Below, one piece after another: positions 16,902 through 25,199 of a stretch of 64,000 nucleotides of DNA. The translations under genes were made by a program, and so were the position numbers. Numbering within the stretch: the first letter of the stretch is position 1; every line of letters begins with the position of its first letter. Under the pieces are notes generated by a model. The model worked only from the letters and a program-made list of their open reading frames with translations, was not told the DNA's origin and ran no database searches. The stretch is from Streptomyces iranensis (GTDB lineage Bacteria; Actinomycetota; Actinomycetes; Streptomycetales; Streptomycetaceae), in contig NZ_JAGGLR010000008.1 of NCBI RefSeq assembly GCF_017874715.1, forward strand, positions 186,001 through 250,000, given 5' to 3'.

Positions 16902-18641
16902 ATGGGCGAGAGTCCGCAGGTCAAGGTGAAGGCGCCGCAGTACGACCCGACACCGTGCTATCCGGTCCTCGCCGACGCGGTCGCCGTCGGCTGGGCCGAC
17001 GCGGCCGGGACGCTCCCGAAGGGGACCCGGGTCCTCGCCGTGGACGGCCCCGCGGTACTGGACTGGGCCGCCGTCGCCGCCGGGCTCGGCGCGGCGTTCG
17101 GCGACCGGGGCGCCCGGGTGGAGTTCGCGGACGTCCGTACGGCGGTGCGCGACTGGGAGACGGTGCGGCGGCTCACGGACTCCGATGAGCTACGGGACGA
17201 CCCCGACTTCGCACGGCTGGCGGGCGGCGACCTCTCCGACCTGATGGATCCGCGGGCCCTGGCGGCGCTCGCCGATCCGGCCGGGGGCGGCGCGCTGCGC
17301 GTCCTGCTCGGGCCCGGCGCCGCGCTCGCGGACGCCGACGTCCTGTGGTGGGCCGACCTGCCGAAGCGGTACGCGGAGGCGGCGGTCAAGCACGGCCGGG
17401 GCCGCAACCTCGCGGCGCCCGAGGGCGAGCCGCCGACCCTGCGGCGGCTGCTCTACATCGACTGGCCGCTGCTCGACCGCCACCGCGACCACATGGCGGA
17501 GCGGATCGACCGATGGATCGACGTTACCGATACCGTAACCCCGACGTCGATCGGCGGGCAGGCGCTGCGCGAGACCTGCCGGTCGCTCGCCACCCGCCCG
17601 TTCCGTACCCGGCCGACCTTCAACTCGACGCCGTGGGGCGGGCACTGGGCGCAGGAGACGCTCGGTCACAACCCGGAAGCGGAGAACACGGCCCTCGGCT
17701 ACGAGCTGATCGCGCCGGAGAGCGGCGTCCTGCTCGGCGACGACGCCTCCAGATGTGTCGAGGTGCCGTTCCAGCTCGTCGTCGCGCTCTCCCCGGTGGA
17801 GGTGCTCGGCCCGGCCGTGCACGAGATGTTCGGCACGTCGTTCCCGGTCCGCTTCGACTACCTCGACACCGTTCGCGGCGGCAATCTGTCGGTCCACTGC
17901 CATCCCAGGCCCGACGACATGCGCGATGTCTTCGGCTGGCCGTACACCCAGCACGAGACCTACTACCTGATGCACGCCGGGGAGCACAGCAAGGTCTTCC
18001 TGGGACTGCGCGAGGGCGCCGACGTCGAGGCGTTCCACCACAGCGCGCACGCCGCCGACGCACACGGCACACCGTTCGACATCGAGTCGTATGTGCAGGT
18101 GTTTCCCGCCGAGGCCGGTCAGCTCTACCTGGTCCCGGCCGGGACGCCGCACGGCAGCGGCGAGGGCAATGTCGTCCTCGAAGTCAGCGCCACCCCCTAT
18201 CTTTACTCACTGCGGTTCTACGACTGGCTGCGGCGGGACGCGGCGGACCGGCAGCGTGCCGTGCACGTGGAGCACGCCTTCCGCAACCTCGACCCGGCGC
18301 GGTCGGGTTGCGCGGTCGCCCGCGAGCTGATCCAGCGGCCCCGGCCGCTGCGCGCGGGTGACGGCTGGCGGGAGGAGGTGCTGGGCGCGCTGCCGGCGAT
18401 GTTCTTCCAGGTGCACCGGATCGCCGTCGAACCGGGCCGGGCCGCCGAGCAGGAGACCGACGGCCGCTTCCACGTCCTGACCGTCGTCGACGGGCAGGGC
18501 GCGGTCATCACCACCGCCGCCGGGCACCGGCACTCCGTACACTATGCCGAAACTCTCGCAGTCCCGGCGTCCGTCACCGCCTACCACGTGCACAGTCAGG
18601 GGCCGGAGCCGGTCCGTCTGGTGAAGGCACAGGTGGTATGA
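16902..18641 (+). CDS. class I mannose-6-phosphate isomerase-like protein
   Basis: A 579-residue protein whose C-terminal two thirds matches the actinobacterial class I mannose-6-phosphate isomerase family. Zinc-site motifs are visible: LSVHCHPRPDDM, WPYTQHETYYLM, and later YLVPAGTPHGSGEGN. The enzyme interconverts mannose 6-phosphate and fructose 6-phosphate in the cytosol. The first 180 residues form an extra domain (VLAVDGPAVLDWAAVA, LADADVLWWADLPKRY) that resembles a degenerate nucleotide-kinase fold without a P-loop. It is the first gene of a three-gene operon; its stop overlaps the LacI start by four bases. Its place beside a GH38 enzyme and sugar importer supports mannose catabolism. 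Confidence 0.85.
   Translation: MGESPQVKVKAPQYDPTPCYPVLADAVAVGWADAAGTLPKGTRVLAVDGPAVLDWAAVAAGLGAAFGDRGARVEFADVRTAVRDWETVRRLTDSDELRDDPDFARLAGGDLSDLMDPRALAALADPAGGGALRVLLGPGAALADADVLWWADLPKRYAEAAVKHGRGRNLAAPEGEPPTLRRLLYIDWPLLDRHRDHMAERIDRWIDVTDTVTPTSIGGQALRETCRSLATRPFRTRPTFNSTPWGGHWAQETLGHNPEAENTALGYELIAPESGVLLGDDASRCVEVPFQLVVALSPVEVLGPAVHEMFGTSFPVRFDYLDTVRGGNLSVHCHPRPDDMRDVFGWPYTQHETYYLMHAGEHSKVFLGLREGADVEAFHHSAHAADAHGTPFDIESYVQVFPAEAGQLYLVPAGTPHGSGEGNVVLEVSATPYLYSLRFYDWLRRDAADRQRAVHVEHAFRNLDPARSGCAVARELIQRPRPLRAGDGWREEVLGALPAMFFQVHRIAVEPGRAAEQETDGRFHVLTVVDGQGAVITTAAGHRHSVHYAETLAVPASVTAYHVHSQGPEPVRLVKAQVV
17523..17534. promoter_or_regulatory. possible intragenic second LacI operator
   Basis: GTTACCGATACC inside the isomerase gene matches the reverse complement of the upstream operator (16819-16830) at 11 of 12 positions and keeps the central CG. 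At about 700 bp downstream it could act as an auxiliary looping site, but the match may be chance. Confidence 0.35.
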
Positions 18642-19660
18642 GCGCACATTCGGAGTCCGAACCGGCCCTCACCATGCGGGACGTGGCCGCGCGGCTCGGT
18701 GTCAGCCCGATGACGGTCTCCCGCGCGCTGCGCGGTCAGCGCGGCATCGGCGAGGCCACCCGCCAGCGGGTGCTCGCCGAGGTGGCGGCCCTCGGCTACC
18801 GCCCCAACAAGCGGGCCCGGGAGCTGCGTTCGGGCGGCCCGAACGAGCTCATCGGCCTGGTCGTGACCAACCTGGCGAACCCGTTCTACTCCCAACTCGC
18901 CGTGGGCCTCGAGCAGATCTGTGTGGGCTACGGCGCACGGGTCATGCTCGGCAGCACCGGCGAGGACCCGGCCACCGAACGGGAGGTGGTGGCCGACCTG
19001 GTGGACCGCGGCGTGGACGGCCTGGTCGTCGCCCCGGCCGGGCACGACCACAGCCACCTCGGCGGGACACGGCTGCGCGACCTCCCGGTGGTGCTCGCGG
19101 CCAGCCCGCCGATGGGCATCGACGTGGACTGCGTCCTCGTCGACGACTTCGGCGGCACCCGGGAGGCGTGCCGCCGCCTCGTCGCCCGCGGCCACCGGCG
19201 CATCGGCTTCCTCGGCCTGCCGCCGTCGCTGTGGACGGGTTCCGAGCGTTTTCGGGGCTACGCGGTGGCGCTGGAGGAGGCGGGCATCGCGCTCGACGAG
19301 CGGTACATCAGCCGGCACCGGGGCGACAGCACGCTCGCGGAGGAGGCGGCGCGCGCCGTGCTCGCCCTGCCGGACCCGCCGACCGCGCTGCTGACCGCCA
19401 ACAACCGGAACACGGTGGGCGCGCTGCGTGCCCTGCGGGGCCGTGCGCAGGACGCGGAGCCGGTCGCCCTCGCGGGATTCGACGACATCGAACTCGCCGA
19501 CATGCTGCACCTGCCGCTCACCGTCGTCTCCTACGACCCGGTCGAACTCGGCCGAGCCGCCGCGACGCTGCTGTTCGAGCGCCAGGCGAGCACCGACCCG
19601 AAGCCGCCGCGCCGCGTGACCATCGCGACCACACTCGTCGACCATCCGGCACCGCGGTAG
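18638..19660 (+). CDS. LacI-family transcriptional repressor
   Basis: A 340-residue regulator. The N-terminal DNA-binding domain is clear: LTMRDVAARLGVSPMTVSRALRG (recognition helix and start of hinge), then GYRPNKRARELRSG, followed by a periplasmic-binding-like sugar sensor (LIGLVVTNLANPFYSQLAVGLE, IGFLGLPP, AGFDDIELADML). It starts within the stop of the isomerase gene (ATGA overlap), so it is co-transcribed and autoregulated if it binds 16819-16830. The expected ligand is a mannoside or derivative. It should repress both the importer/GH38 operon and its own operon until substrate is present. Confidence 0.92.
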   Translation: MSAHSESEPALTMRDVAARLGVSPMTVSRALRGQRGIGEATRQRVLAEVAALGYRPNKRARELRSGGPNELIGLVVTNLANPFYSQLAVGLEQICVGYGARVMLGSTGEDPATEREVVADLVDRGVDGLVVAPAGHDHSHLGGTRLRDLPVVLAASPPMGIDVDCVLVDDFGGTREACRRLVARGHRRIGFLGLPPSLWTGSERFRGYAVALEEAGIALDERYISRHRGDSTLAEEAARAVLALPDPPTALLTANNRNTVGALRALRGRAQDAEPVALAGFDDIELADMLHLPLTVVSYDPVELGRAAATLLFERQASTDPKPPRRVTIATTLVDHPAPR

Positions 19661-19666
19661 GCGCCG

Positions 19667-20740
19667 ATGACGGCCTCCGGAGGTCCTGCTGTGCCGCACC
19701 GACGCGCTGATGAGCCCTCCGTCGTGCCCGTCCTCGAAGTGGGCGGTTCCCATGTCACCGGGGCGGCCGTCGACCTCGACCGGGGCCGGATCGCCGACGG
19801 CACCAGGCGCCGCCTGCCGCTGACGCCAGGCGTCGGCCCCGAGGACTTCCTCACCGCGCTCGCCGAGACCGCGAACGGTGTGCTCTCCGGGCTCTCCGGG
19901 CTCTCCGGGTTTTCCGGGCTCTCCGGGCTCTCCGGGTTTTCCGGGCTCTCTGAGCTCTCCGGGCTTTCCGGGCTCCCTGCGCCCCCGGCGGCGGCCCTCG
20001 GCGCGCGCGGGATTCGCGAGCGCGGGATCCGCGACACCTGGGGCATCGCGGTCCCGGGGCCGTTCGACTACGCGCGCGGCATCGCCCGCTACCACGGCGT
20101 CGGCAAGTTCGCCGCGCTGGACGGCCTCGCCGTAGGCGACCTCCTGACACCCCGTCTGAACCCGCGCCCGGCCCGGCTGCGGTTCCTCAACGACGCCTCC
20201 GCCTTCGCGCTCGGCGTCCGGCACACGGCCCACGCGGAGAGCCGCCGCCTCGTCGCGGTCACCCTCGGCACGGGGGTCGGCTCCGCGTTCCTGGACCGGG
20301 GGACGATCGTCGAGGACGACCCGCGCGTGCCGCCCGAAGGCCGCGTCGACCTGCTCACCGTCGACGGCCGTCCGCTGGAGGACACGGTCTCCACCCGGGC
20401 GATGACCACCCACTACACGGCCCGCACCGGCCGCCCCGTCGACGGGCTGCGCGAACTGACGGCCCTCGCCGCCGACAACGACGCCACCGCCCGCGACGTC
20501 ATCACCTCGGCCCTGCGCGCCCTCGGCGCCGCCCTCGCCCCGTGGCTGACCGCCTTCGAGGCCGACACGGTCGTCTTCGGCGGCTCCATCACCGCCGCCT
20601 GGCCCCTGATAGGCCCACCCCTCACCGCCGGCCTCACCCACCACGACCCACGGCTCGCGCGCCTCACCCTGTCCGTAGCCGACGACGGCGAGGACCAGGC
20701 CCTGCTGGGCGCGGCGGTGTTCGCGGCGCGGGGTGCGTAG
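19667..20740 (+). CDS. ROK-family sugar kinase-like protein with in-frame repeat
   Basis: A 357-residue ROK protein. It has a phosphate-binding start (VVPVLEVGGSHVTGA), a catalytic Asp context (RFLNDASAFALG), a second phosphate loop (VAVTLGTGVGSAF) and an adenosine-type motif (VVFGGSIT). The usual ROK zinc motif CxCGxxGC is absent, so the activity could be a kinase of a divergent subgroup or a non-enzymatic sensor. Near residues 73-102 a run of L/F-S-G/E tripeptides, encoded by a 9-bp tandem repeat, is inserted between two core elements. It lies six bases after the LacI gene and closes the operon. It probably phosphorylates the released sugar. Confidence 0.8.
   Translation: MTASGGPAVPHRRADEPSVVPVLEVGGSHVTGAAVDLDRGRIADGTRRRLPLTPGVGPEDFLTALAETANGVLSGLSGLSGFSGLSGLSGFSGLSELSGLSGLPAPPAAALGARGIRERGIRDTWGIAVPGPFDYARGIARYHGVGKFAALDGLAVGDLLTPRLNPRPARLRFLNDASAFALGVRHTAHAESRRLVAVTLGTGVGSAFLDRGTIVEDDPRVPPEGRVDLLTVDGRPLEDTVSTRAMTTHYTARTGRPVDGLRELTALAADNDATARDVITSALRALGAALAPWLTAFEADTVVFGGSITAAWPLIGPPLTAGLTHHDPRLARLTLSVADDGEDQALLGAAVFAARGA
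19883..19972 (+). repeat. coding minisatellite, ten 9-bp units
   Basis: Ten units of consensus CTCTCCGGG (variants TTTTCCGGG, CTCTCTGAG, CTTTCCGGG) inside the ROK gene. Each unit encodes L/F-S-G/E, so gain or loss of units keeps the frame and changes the length of a flexible loop. Confidence 0.9.
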
Positions 20741-20750
20741 GCGCTCGGGG

Positions 20751-21923
20751 TCAGGACCGGTACGTCCGCAGTGTGCGGGCGAAGTCCCGGAGGTCGGATG
20801 TGAACAGTCCGGGCTGCTCGAAGGCGGCGAAGTGGCCGCCGCGCGGCTGCTCGACCCAGTGCACCACGTTCCACTGGCGCTCGCTCCACCGGCGCGGTGA
20901 CCGCGTCTTCTCCCGGGGGTAGAGCGCGATGCCGGTGGGCACCTCCACCCTGCGGCCCCAGACCCGCGGGTCGGAGCCATAAGCCTCCGACTCGGCGTAC
21001 AGACGGGCGGCGGAGGTGGCGGTTCCGGTGAGCCAGTAGAGCATGGTGTTGTCCAGCAGCCGGTCGAGCGTGAACGGCAGGCCGTCGCGGGTGTCGGACC
21101 AGACGTGGAACTTCTCCAGCAGCCAGGCCGCCAATCCCGCGGGGGAGTCCTCCAGCGCCGGGCCGATGCTGTGCGGCCGCGTGGCCTGCTGGATGTAGTA
21201 GCCGTTGTCGGCCCCGTACACCCGGGTGTTCCGCTCCCACGTCTCGCGCTCCGCCGCCGTCGCCTCGGCCAGGGGATCGTCAAGTCCGGGCGGGGCCACC
21301 GCCCAGGGGAAGTTGATATGCGCACCCCACAGCCGACCGGGATGCTCGAGGCCGAGCTGCCGGACGACGAAGGCCCCCCAATCCCCGCCCTGCGCCAAGA
21401 AGCGAGGGTGGCCCAGCTCCCGCATGAGGGCGGCGAACGCGTCGGCGATGGCGGCCACATCCACGCCGGGCGCGGCGGTCGGTCCCGACAGACCGAAGCC
21501 GGGCATCGAGGGCAACACGACGTGAAAGGCGTCCTCCGCGCGTCCGCCGTGGCCGGTCGGGTCGACCAGCGCGGGCAGGCAGTCGAGGAACTCCACCACC
21601 GAGCCGGGCCAGCCGTGGCACAGCAGCAGCGGGGTGGCGTCCTCGTGCCGCGAACGCACCGCGAAAGCGTGCACGGGCAGCCCGGCGAAGTCACCGACGA
21701 CCTGGGGGAGGGCGTTCAACTCGGCTTCGGTACGACGCCAGTCGTAGCGGTGCAGCCAGTGCTCGACGAGATGCCGCAGCCAGGGCTGCGGGGTCCCCCA
21801 TCCCCAGTCCTCGCCGGGCAGGTCGTTCCGGAACCGAGTACGCGAGAGCCGTTCGCGCAGGTCGGCCAGCGCCTCTTCGGTCGTGGTGATCTCGAATGCT
21901 CGCACCGAGGCATTCTCCGTCAC
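20751..21923 (-). CDS. epoxide hydrolase, EHN-domain (microsomal-like) family
   Basis: A 390-residue enzyme with the N-terminal EHN region (residues 6-110) typical of microsomal-type and juvenile-hormone-type epoxide hydrolases. It contains the oxyanion turn CHGWPGS (103-107) and nucleophile elbow QGGDWGA (Asp181). The late RGGHFAAFEQP provides the catalytic His. The active site is complete and the length is normal. No signal peptide is seen, so it is cytosolic. It is convergent with the ROK gene, with only 10 bases between stops, and belongs to no obvious operon. It detoxifies or processes epoxides; the substrate is unknown. Confidence 0.9.
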   Translation of the reverse strand: MTENASVRAFEITTTEEALADLRERLSRTRFRNDLPGEDWGWGTPQPWLRHLVEHWLHRYDWRRTEAELNALPQVVGDFAGLPVHAFAVRSRHEDATPLLLCHGWPGSVVEFLDCLPALVDPTGHGGRAEDAFHVVLPSMPGFGLSGPTAAPGVDVAAIADAFAALMRELGHPRFLAQGGDWGAFVVRQLGLEHPGRLWGAHINFPWAVAPPGLDDPLAEATAAERETWERNTRVYGADNGYYIQQATRPHSIGPALEDSPAGLAAWLLEKFHVWSDTRDGLPFTLDRLLDNTMLYWLTGTATSAARLYAESEAYGSDPRVWGRRVEVPTGIALYPREKTRSPRRWSERQWNVVHWVEQPRGGHFAAFEQPGLFTSDLRDFARTLRTYRS

Positions 21924-22004
21924 TCCGCCACCTGTGCGGACAGCCGCCGCTCGGTCAGGCGCTCCTGTGCGGCGCCGACGTTGTCCGGGTTGGCGCTCGG
22001 GGCG

Positions 22005-22250
22005 CTCCCATCACCTGAAGCTGCTGCGGAAGGCCGGGCTGATCGACTGCGAGCGCCGTGGCACGTGGGTCTACTACTGGCCGCTGCCGGAGATGACCGA
22101 CCGGCTCGCGGGTATCCTCACCCGCCCCGCCGGGATGGCGGGGTCGGCCTGGGGCGGCTCGTCCCCGACCTGGGTGACGCCCTGGCGAAGGTGACCGTCA
22201 CCGGCGTCTCCCTGCCCATCACGCTGGGCCTGCCGGTGATGATGTGGTGA
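22005..22250 (+). pseudogene. arsR-acr3 relic with internal deletion
   Basis: About 125 bases match the 3' part of the intact arsR at 40620-40745 with only three mismatches (HLKLLRKAGLIDCERRG is readable). After GCCGGGATGGCGG the sequence jumps to the 5' part of acr3 (equivalent to about 40888-40995), again with about three mismatches. The end of arsR, the junction and the acr3 start are deleted, so the pieces are out of frame. It is a relic of a duplicate arsenic operon that was copied and then trimmed. The high identity suggests a recent event. Confidence 0.88.
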
Positions 22251-22455
22251 GGCGGCGGAGCATGCCGGCGGTGGAGGCCCAGTAGACGCGTGAGGCGCGT
22301 TGTCGGGCCGGTGGCCGTAGTCGCGGGCGAGGCGCCGGTGCAGCATGAGGGTGCCGTTGACCTGCTCGACCACCCACCGCTTCGGTTGCGGGACGAAGCC
22401 CATGCCTTCGTCGTCGGGGTTGCGGCGGACCTTCGCGGCGGAACTCGCCCGGGGT
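22250..22455 (-). mobile_element. IS5-family transposase remnant (C-terminal part)
   Basis: Reverse-strand translation gives KVRRNPDDEGMGFVPQPKR, then RWVVEQVNGTLMLHRRLARDY, the conserved C-terminal region of IS5-type DDE transposases. A frameshift follows, after which ASRVYWASTAGMLRRLT, the family's end, appears in another frame. No start, DDE core or terminal inverted repeats are present. It abuts the arsR-acr3 relic, so an IS event may have been involved in moving that piece. Confidence 0.75.
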
Positions 22456-22461
22456 GCGGGG

Positions 22462-23028
22462 CTATTCAGCGGCGGCGAGGATCCGAAGGCGGGTCAGGGT
22501 CTCGCGGATGACGTCCCGCAAGTCGCGGTTCTCGGTGGCGTCGCCCCATTGGTTGAAGGCGACGCGGAACACGGCGCTGCCGGTCTCGGCGGCCAGGCTG
22601 GCCTCGATGTTGCCGATGCCTCGCTGCCGCAGGACCTCGGTCAGCGCGGCTGTCAGGGCCGCCTGCTTGATCAGCTCGCGTTCACGGAGATCGGTGTTGG
22701 CCGTGATCACTGCCTGGCGTGCCCGTGCGCGATCACGGTCGTCGCCCGCGAGCTGGGCCACCGCGTCGAGCACGGCAGCGACGACGTCCAGCGCCGATGC
22801 CGTGGGCGGCATCGTTTCCACGACGTTCTGCACCTGCTTCGCCAGGTCGGCCGAGCCGTCGAAAAGTACCTCGCGTTTGTCGGCGAAGTACCGGAAGAAG
22901 GTGCGGGCGGTGACGCCGGCGCGCTGGGCAATGTCGGCCACCATCGTCTGCTCGAAGCCGCGTTCCGTGAACAGTTCCAGCGCGGCCTCACGAAGTCGCT
23001 CTCTGGCCCCAGGTTCCCACCGTCCCAT
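22462..23028 (-). CDS. TetR-family repressor
   Basis: A 188-residue regulator with an N-terminal TetR helix-turn-helix (REAALELFTERGFEQTMVAD, then IAQRAGVTARTFFRYFADKR) and a C-terminal helical ligand domain. The start at 23028 (MGRWEPG) places the protein at family-typical length; an alternative ATG at 23061 adds 11 residues and would overlap an operator. It diverges from a quinone-oxidoreductase gene, and two strong palindromes lie between them. It probably represses itself and the oxidoreductase, released by an electrophile or quinone. Confidence 0.88.
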   Translation of the reverse strand: MGRWEPGARERLREAALELFTERGFEQTMVADIAQRAGVTARTFFRYFADKREVLFDGSADLAKQVQNVVETMPPTASALDVVAAVLDAVAQLAGDDRDRARARQAVITANTDLRERELIKQAALTAALTEVLRQRGIGNIEASLAAETGSAVFRVAFNQWGDATENRDLRDVIRETLTRLRILAAAE

Positions 23029-23075
23029 GCCGCGAGTGTAGGTGAGGTCGTCTGGTGACATGCCACCGCTAGCGT

Positions 23076-23094
23076 GATGTCACCTGGTGACATC
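23076..23094. promoter_or_regulatory. TetR operator palindrome 1
   Basis: GATGTCACCTGGTGACATC is a perfect 19-bp palindrome around one central base, 48 bases upstream of the TetR start. A further half-site (TGGTGACAT) lies at 23054-23062. Confidence 0.8.
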
Positions 23095-23106
23095 GGGGGT
23101 GCTAGA

Positions 23107-23129
23107 GTGATGTCACGAGATGACATCAC
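23107..23129. promoter_or_regulatory. TetR operator palindrome 2
   Basis: GTGATGTCA and TGACATCAC flank a five-base centre, a perfect 9-bp inverted repeat 15 bases before the oxidoreductase start. The core ATGTCA/TGACAT is shared with palindrome 1, and both are preceded by a CTAG(C/A)GTGATG context. Confidence 0.8.
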
Positions 23130-23143
23130 TTGGGGAGGCAGTT

Positions 23144-24076
23144 ATGAAACGGATCCAGTACCACCAGTACGGCGGTCCCGAAGTCATGCGACTGGAGGAG
23201 TTCGAGCCGGCCCGGCCCAGTAGCGGTCAGGTCCTGGTCCGCGTGCGGGCCGCGGCAGCCAATCCGATGGACTGGGGGCTCCGCAACGGCGTCATGAAGA
23301 TGGTGACCGGGCGAACCTTCCCCCGCGGGTTTGGCCATGACTTCGCAGGCGTCGTCGCGGCGGTCGGACCGGGCGTCACCCGACTCGGTGTCGGCGACGA
23401 AGTGCTCGGCGGAGCATCGATCAAGGCGTCGGGGGCCTTCGGCGACATGGTCGTCGCCGACGAGAAGGCAGTCGTGAAGAAGCCTGCGGATCTCTCCTTC
23501 GAGGAGGCCGCCGCCATTCCGACCGTCGGGCTCACCGCCTTCCAGGCCCTGACCAAGAAGGGCAAGCTACAGCCTGGGCAAACCGTGTTCATCAACGGCT
23601 GCCTCGGCGGAGTCGGCCGAGCCGCCGCTCAGATCGCCTTGGCGCGCGGCGCCTCGGTGGGAGGCAGTTGCCGCGCCACCGCCGCGCAGGACGCCCGCGA
23701 CCTCGGCATCGACCCGATCGTCGAGTTCGGCTTCGACCCGAAGGCGCTCAGCGGCCGATTCGACATCGTCCTCGACACCGCCCACACGCTGTCCGACAAA
23801 GAGGCGAAGCAGCTGCTCAAGCCAGGCGGGCGCATCGTCGGCCTCCACCCCACGCCTGCAACGTTCGTGAAGGCCGCTCTGCCAGGCCCCTTCCGCGTCC
23901 TGGTCGCCCAGGCCGCGCCAGAGGATCTTGAGGAGGCCGCGCGCGCCGCTGGACAGGGCACCCTGCGGGTGCCGGTTGCCCGCACGGTGCCGCTCACGGA
24001 GGCCATCAAGGCGCTCACCGAACTCGAGCGCGATGGCACACCCAAGGGCGGCAAGCTCATCATCACGACCGACTGA
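23144..24076 (+). CDS. NADPH:quinone oxidoreductase-like (MDR family)
   Basis: A 310-residue zinc-independent medium-chain reductase. The N-terminus MKRIQYHQYGGPEVM is characteristic of quinone oxidoreductases; NPMDWGLRNG and GHDFAGVVAAVG follow; the cofactor loop is INGCLGGVGRAA near residue 150. It should reduce quinones or enones with NADPH in the cytosol. The ATG at 23144 follows GGGGAGG by 6 bases. It is the target of the divergent TetR regulator and is followed 52 bases later by a saccharopine-dehydrogenase-like gene on the same strand. Confidence 0.9.
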   Translation: MKRIQYHQYGGPEVMRLEEFEPARPSSGQVLVRVRAAAANPMDWGLRNGVMKMVTGRTFPRGFGHDFAGVVAAVGPGVTRLGVGDEVLGGASIKASGAFGDMVVADEKAVVKKPADLSFEEAAAIPTVGLTAFQALTKKGKLQPGQTVFINGCLGGVGRAAAQIALARGASVGGSCRATAAQDARDLGIDPIVEFGFDPKALSGRFDIVLDTAHTLSDKEAKQLLKPGGRIVGLHPTPATFVKAALPGPFRVLVAQAAPEDLEEAARAAGQGTLRVPVARTVPLTEAIKALTELERDGTPKGGKLIITTD

Positions 24077-24128
24077 CGCTCAGCTCTGGCCGACCGTCGG
24101 CTTCACCCCCACTACAGGAGCTCTTCGA

Positions 24129-25199
24129 ATGAGTGCACAGATCTGGGTACTCGGCGGCACCGGGCGCAGCGGCCGCAGCATCGCGGCACAGCTCGCCCAG
24201 TGCGGCCTGACGGCCGTCCTCGTCGGCCGGGACGCGCACCGCCTGCACGCCGCAGCGGAGCAGACCGACAGCGAAGCACTGCTGGCTCCTTCCCTTGCCA
24301 CCGCAGCCTCGGAAATCCGGCAGCAACGACCCAGCGTGGTGGTCAACACGGTTGGGCCGTTCACTGCAACGGCCCCTGCGGTCGTCGACGCCTGCCGTGC
24401 TGTCGGCAGCCATTACATCGACCTGGCGAACGATGTCGCGGCGCTCTCCGCTGCATTCGAGATGCACGACGCGGCCACCCAGGCGGGTCACACGCTGGTC
24501 ACCGGCGCCGGGTTCGGCGTGACCGCCACCGAGAGCGTCGTGGTGAAGCTGTGCGAGGGCCGTCCCGCACCGCTTCGGGTCCGGGTCGACATGGTGCCTT
24601 CGATGGCGATGGAGGAAGGCACTGCTGGTGAAGCCTTGATCGGCACCCTCCTGGGCGGCCTCGAAGGCCGTCAGATCACTGATGGTCGTCTGGGGCCCGC
24701 CCGGATTTTCAGCGATGCGATGCGTCTCACCCTCCCGGACGGATCGCAGGTGACCACGGCGAGCATGCCGTTGGGCGAACTTCTCGCGGCTCACCGGGCG
24801 AGCGGCGCCCGCCATGTCCTTTCGGCGTCCAGCGAGGCACCGTCCTCGCCCGTGATCCGGGCGATGATGCCGGCCGTGAGCACGCTCATGCGGTGGGAGC
24901 GGCTGCGATCGTTCACCACACGCCGCCTCGCACAGGTACGCGTCAAGGCGACGGAACGGCCGCGTGAGCACTCCTGGGGGCACGCCGTCGTCACCTGGGC
25001 GGACGGCGAGACCCGAGAGGGCTGGCTGCGCCTGGGCGACGCACAGGAGTACACCGGAGGAGTGCCCGCAGAGATCGCCCGGCGGCTGCTGGCCGGTGGG
25101 GGCCGACCTGGCGCATACACCCCGGCCGCCCTCTTCGGCCCTGCCCTCGCCGAATCGTGCGGCGCCGAATATCTGCTGCCCCAGCCCGGCCGGCGATGA
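24129..25199 (+). CDS. saccharopine dehydrogenase-like NAD(P)-binding protein
   Basis: A 356-residue protein with an N-terminal Rossmann motif (WVLGGTGRSGRSIAAQL) and the family block VVVNTVGPFTATAPAVVDAC, then HYIDLANDVAA. This marks the saccharopine dehydrogenase NADP-binding (trans-acting enoyl reductase) superfamily. Members act on varied substrates, so the reaction is unknown. AGGAG is 8 bases before the ATG at 24129. It probably shares a transcript and the TetR control with the preceding reductase. Confidence 0.82.
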   Translation: MSAQIWVLGGTGRSGRSIAAQLAQCGLTAVLVGRDAHRLHAAAEQTDSEALLAPSLATAASEIRQQRPSVVVNTVGPFTATAPAVVDACRAVGSHYIDLANDVAALSAAFEMHDAATQAGHTLVTGAGFGVTATESVVVKLCEGRPAPLRVRVDMVPSMAMEEGTAGEALIGTLLGGLEGRQITDGRLGPARIFSDAMRLTLPDGSQVTTASMPLGELLAAHRASGARHVLSASSEAPSSPVIRAMMPAVSTLMRWERLRSFTTRRLAQVRVKATERPREHSWGHAVVTWADGETREGWLRLGDAQEYTGGVPAEIARRLLAGGGRPGAYTPAALFGPALAESCGAEYLLPQPGRR

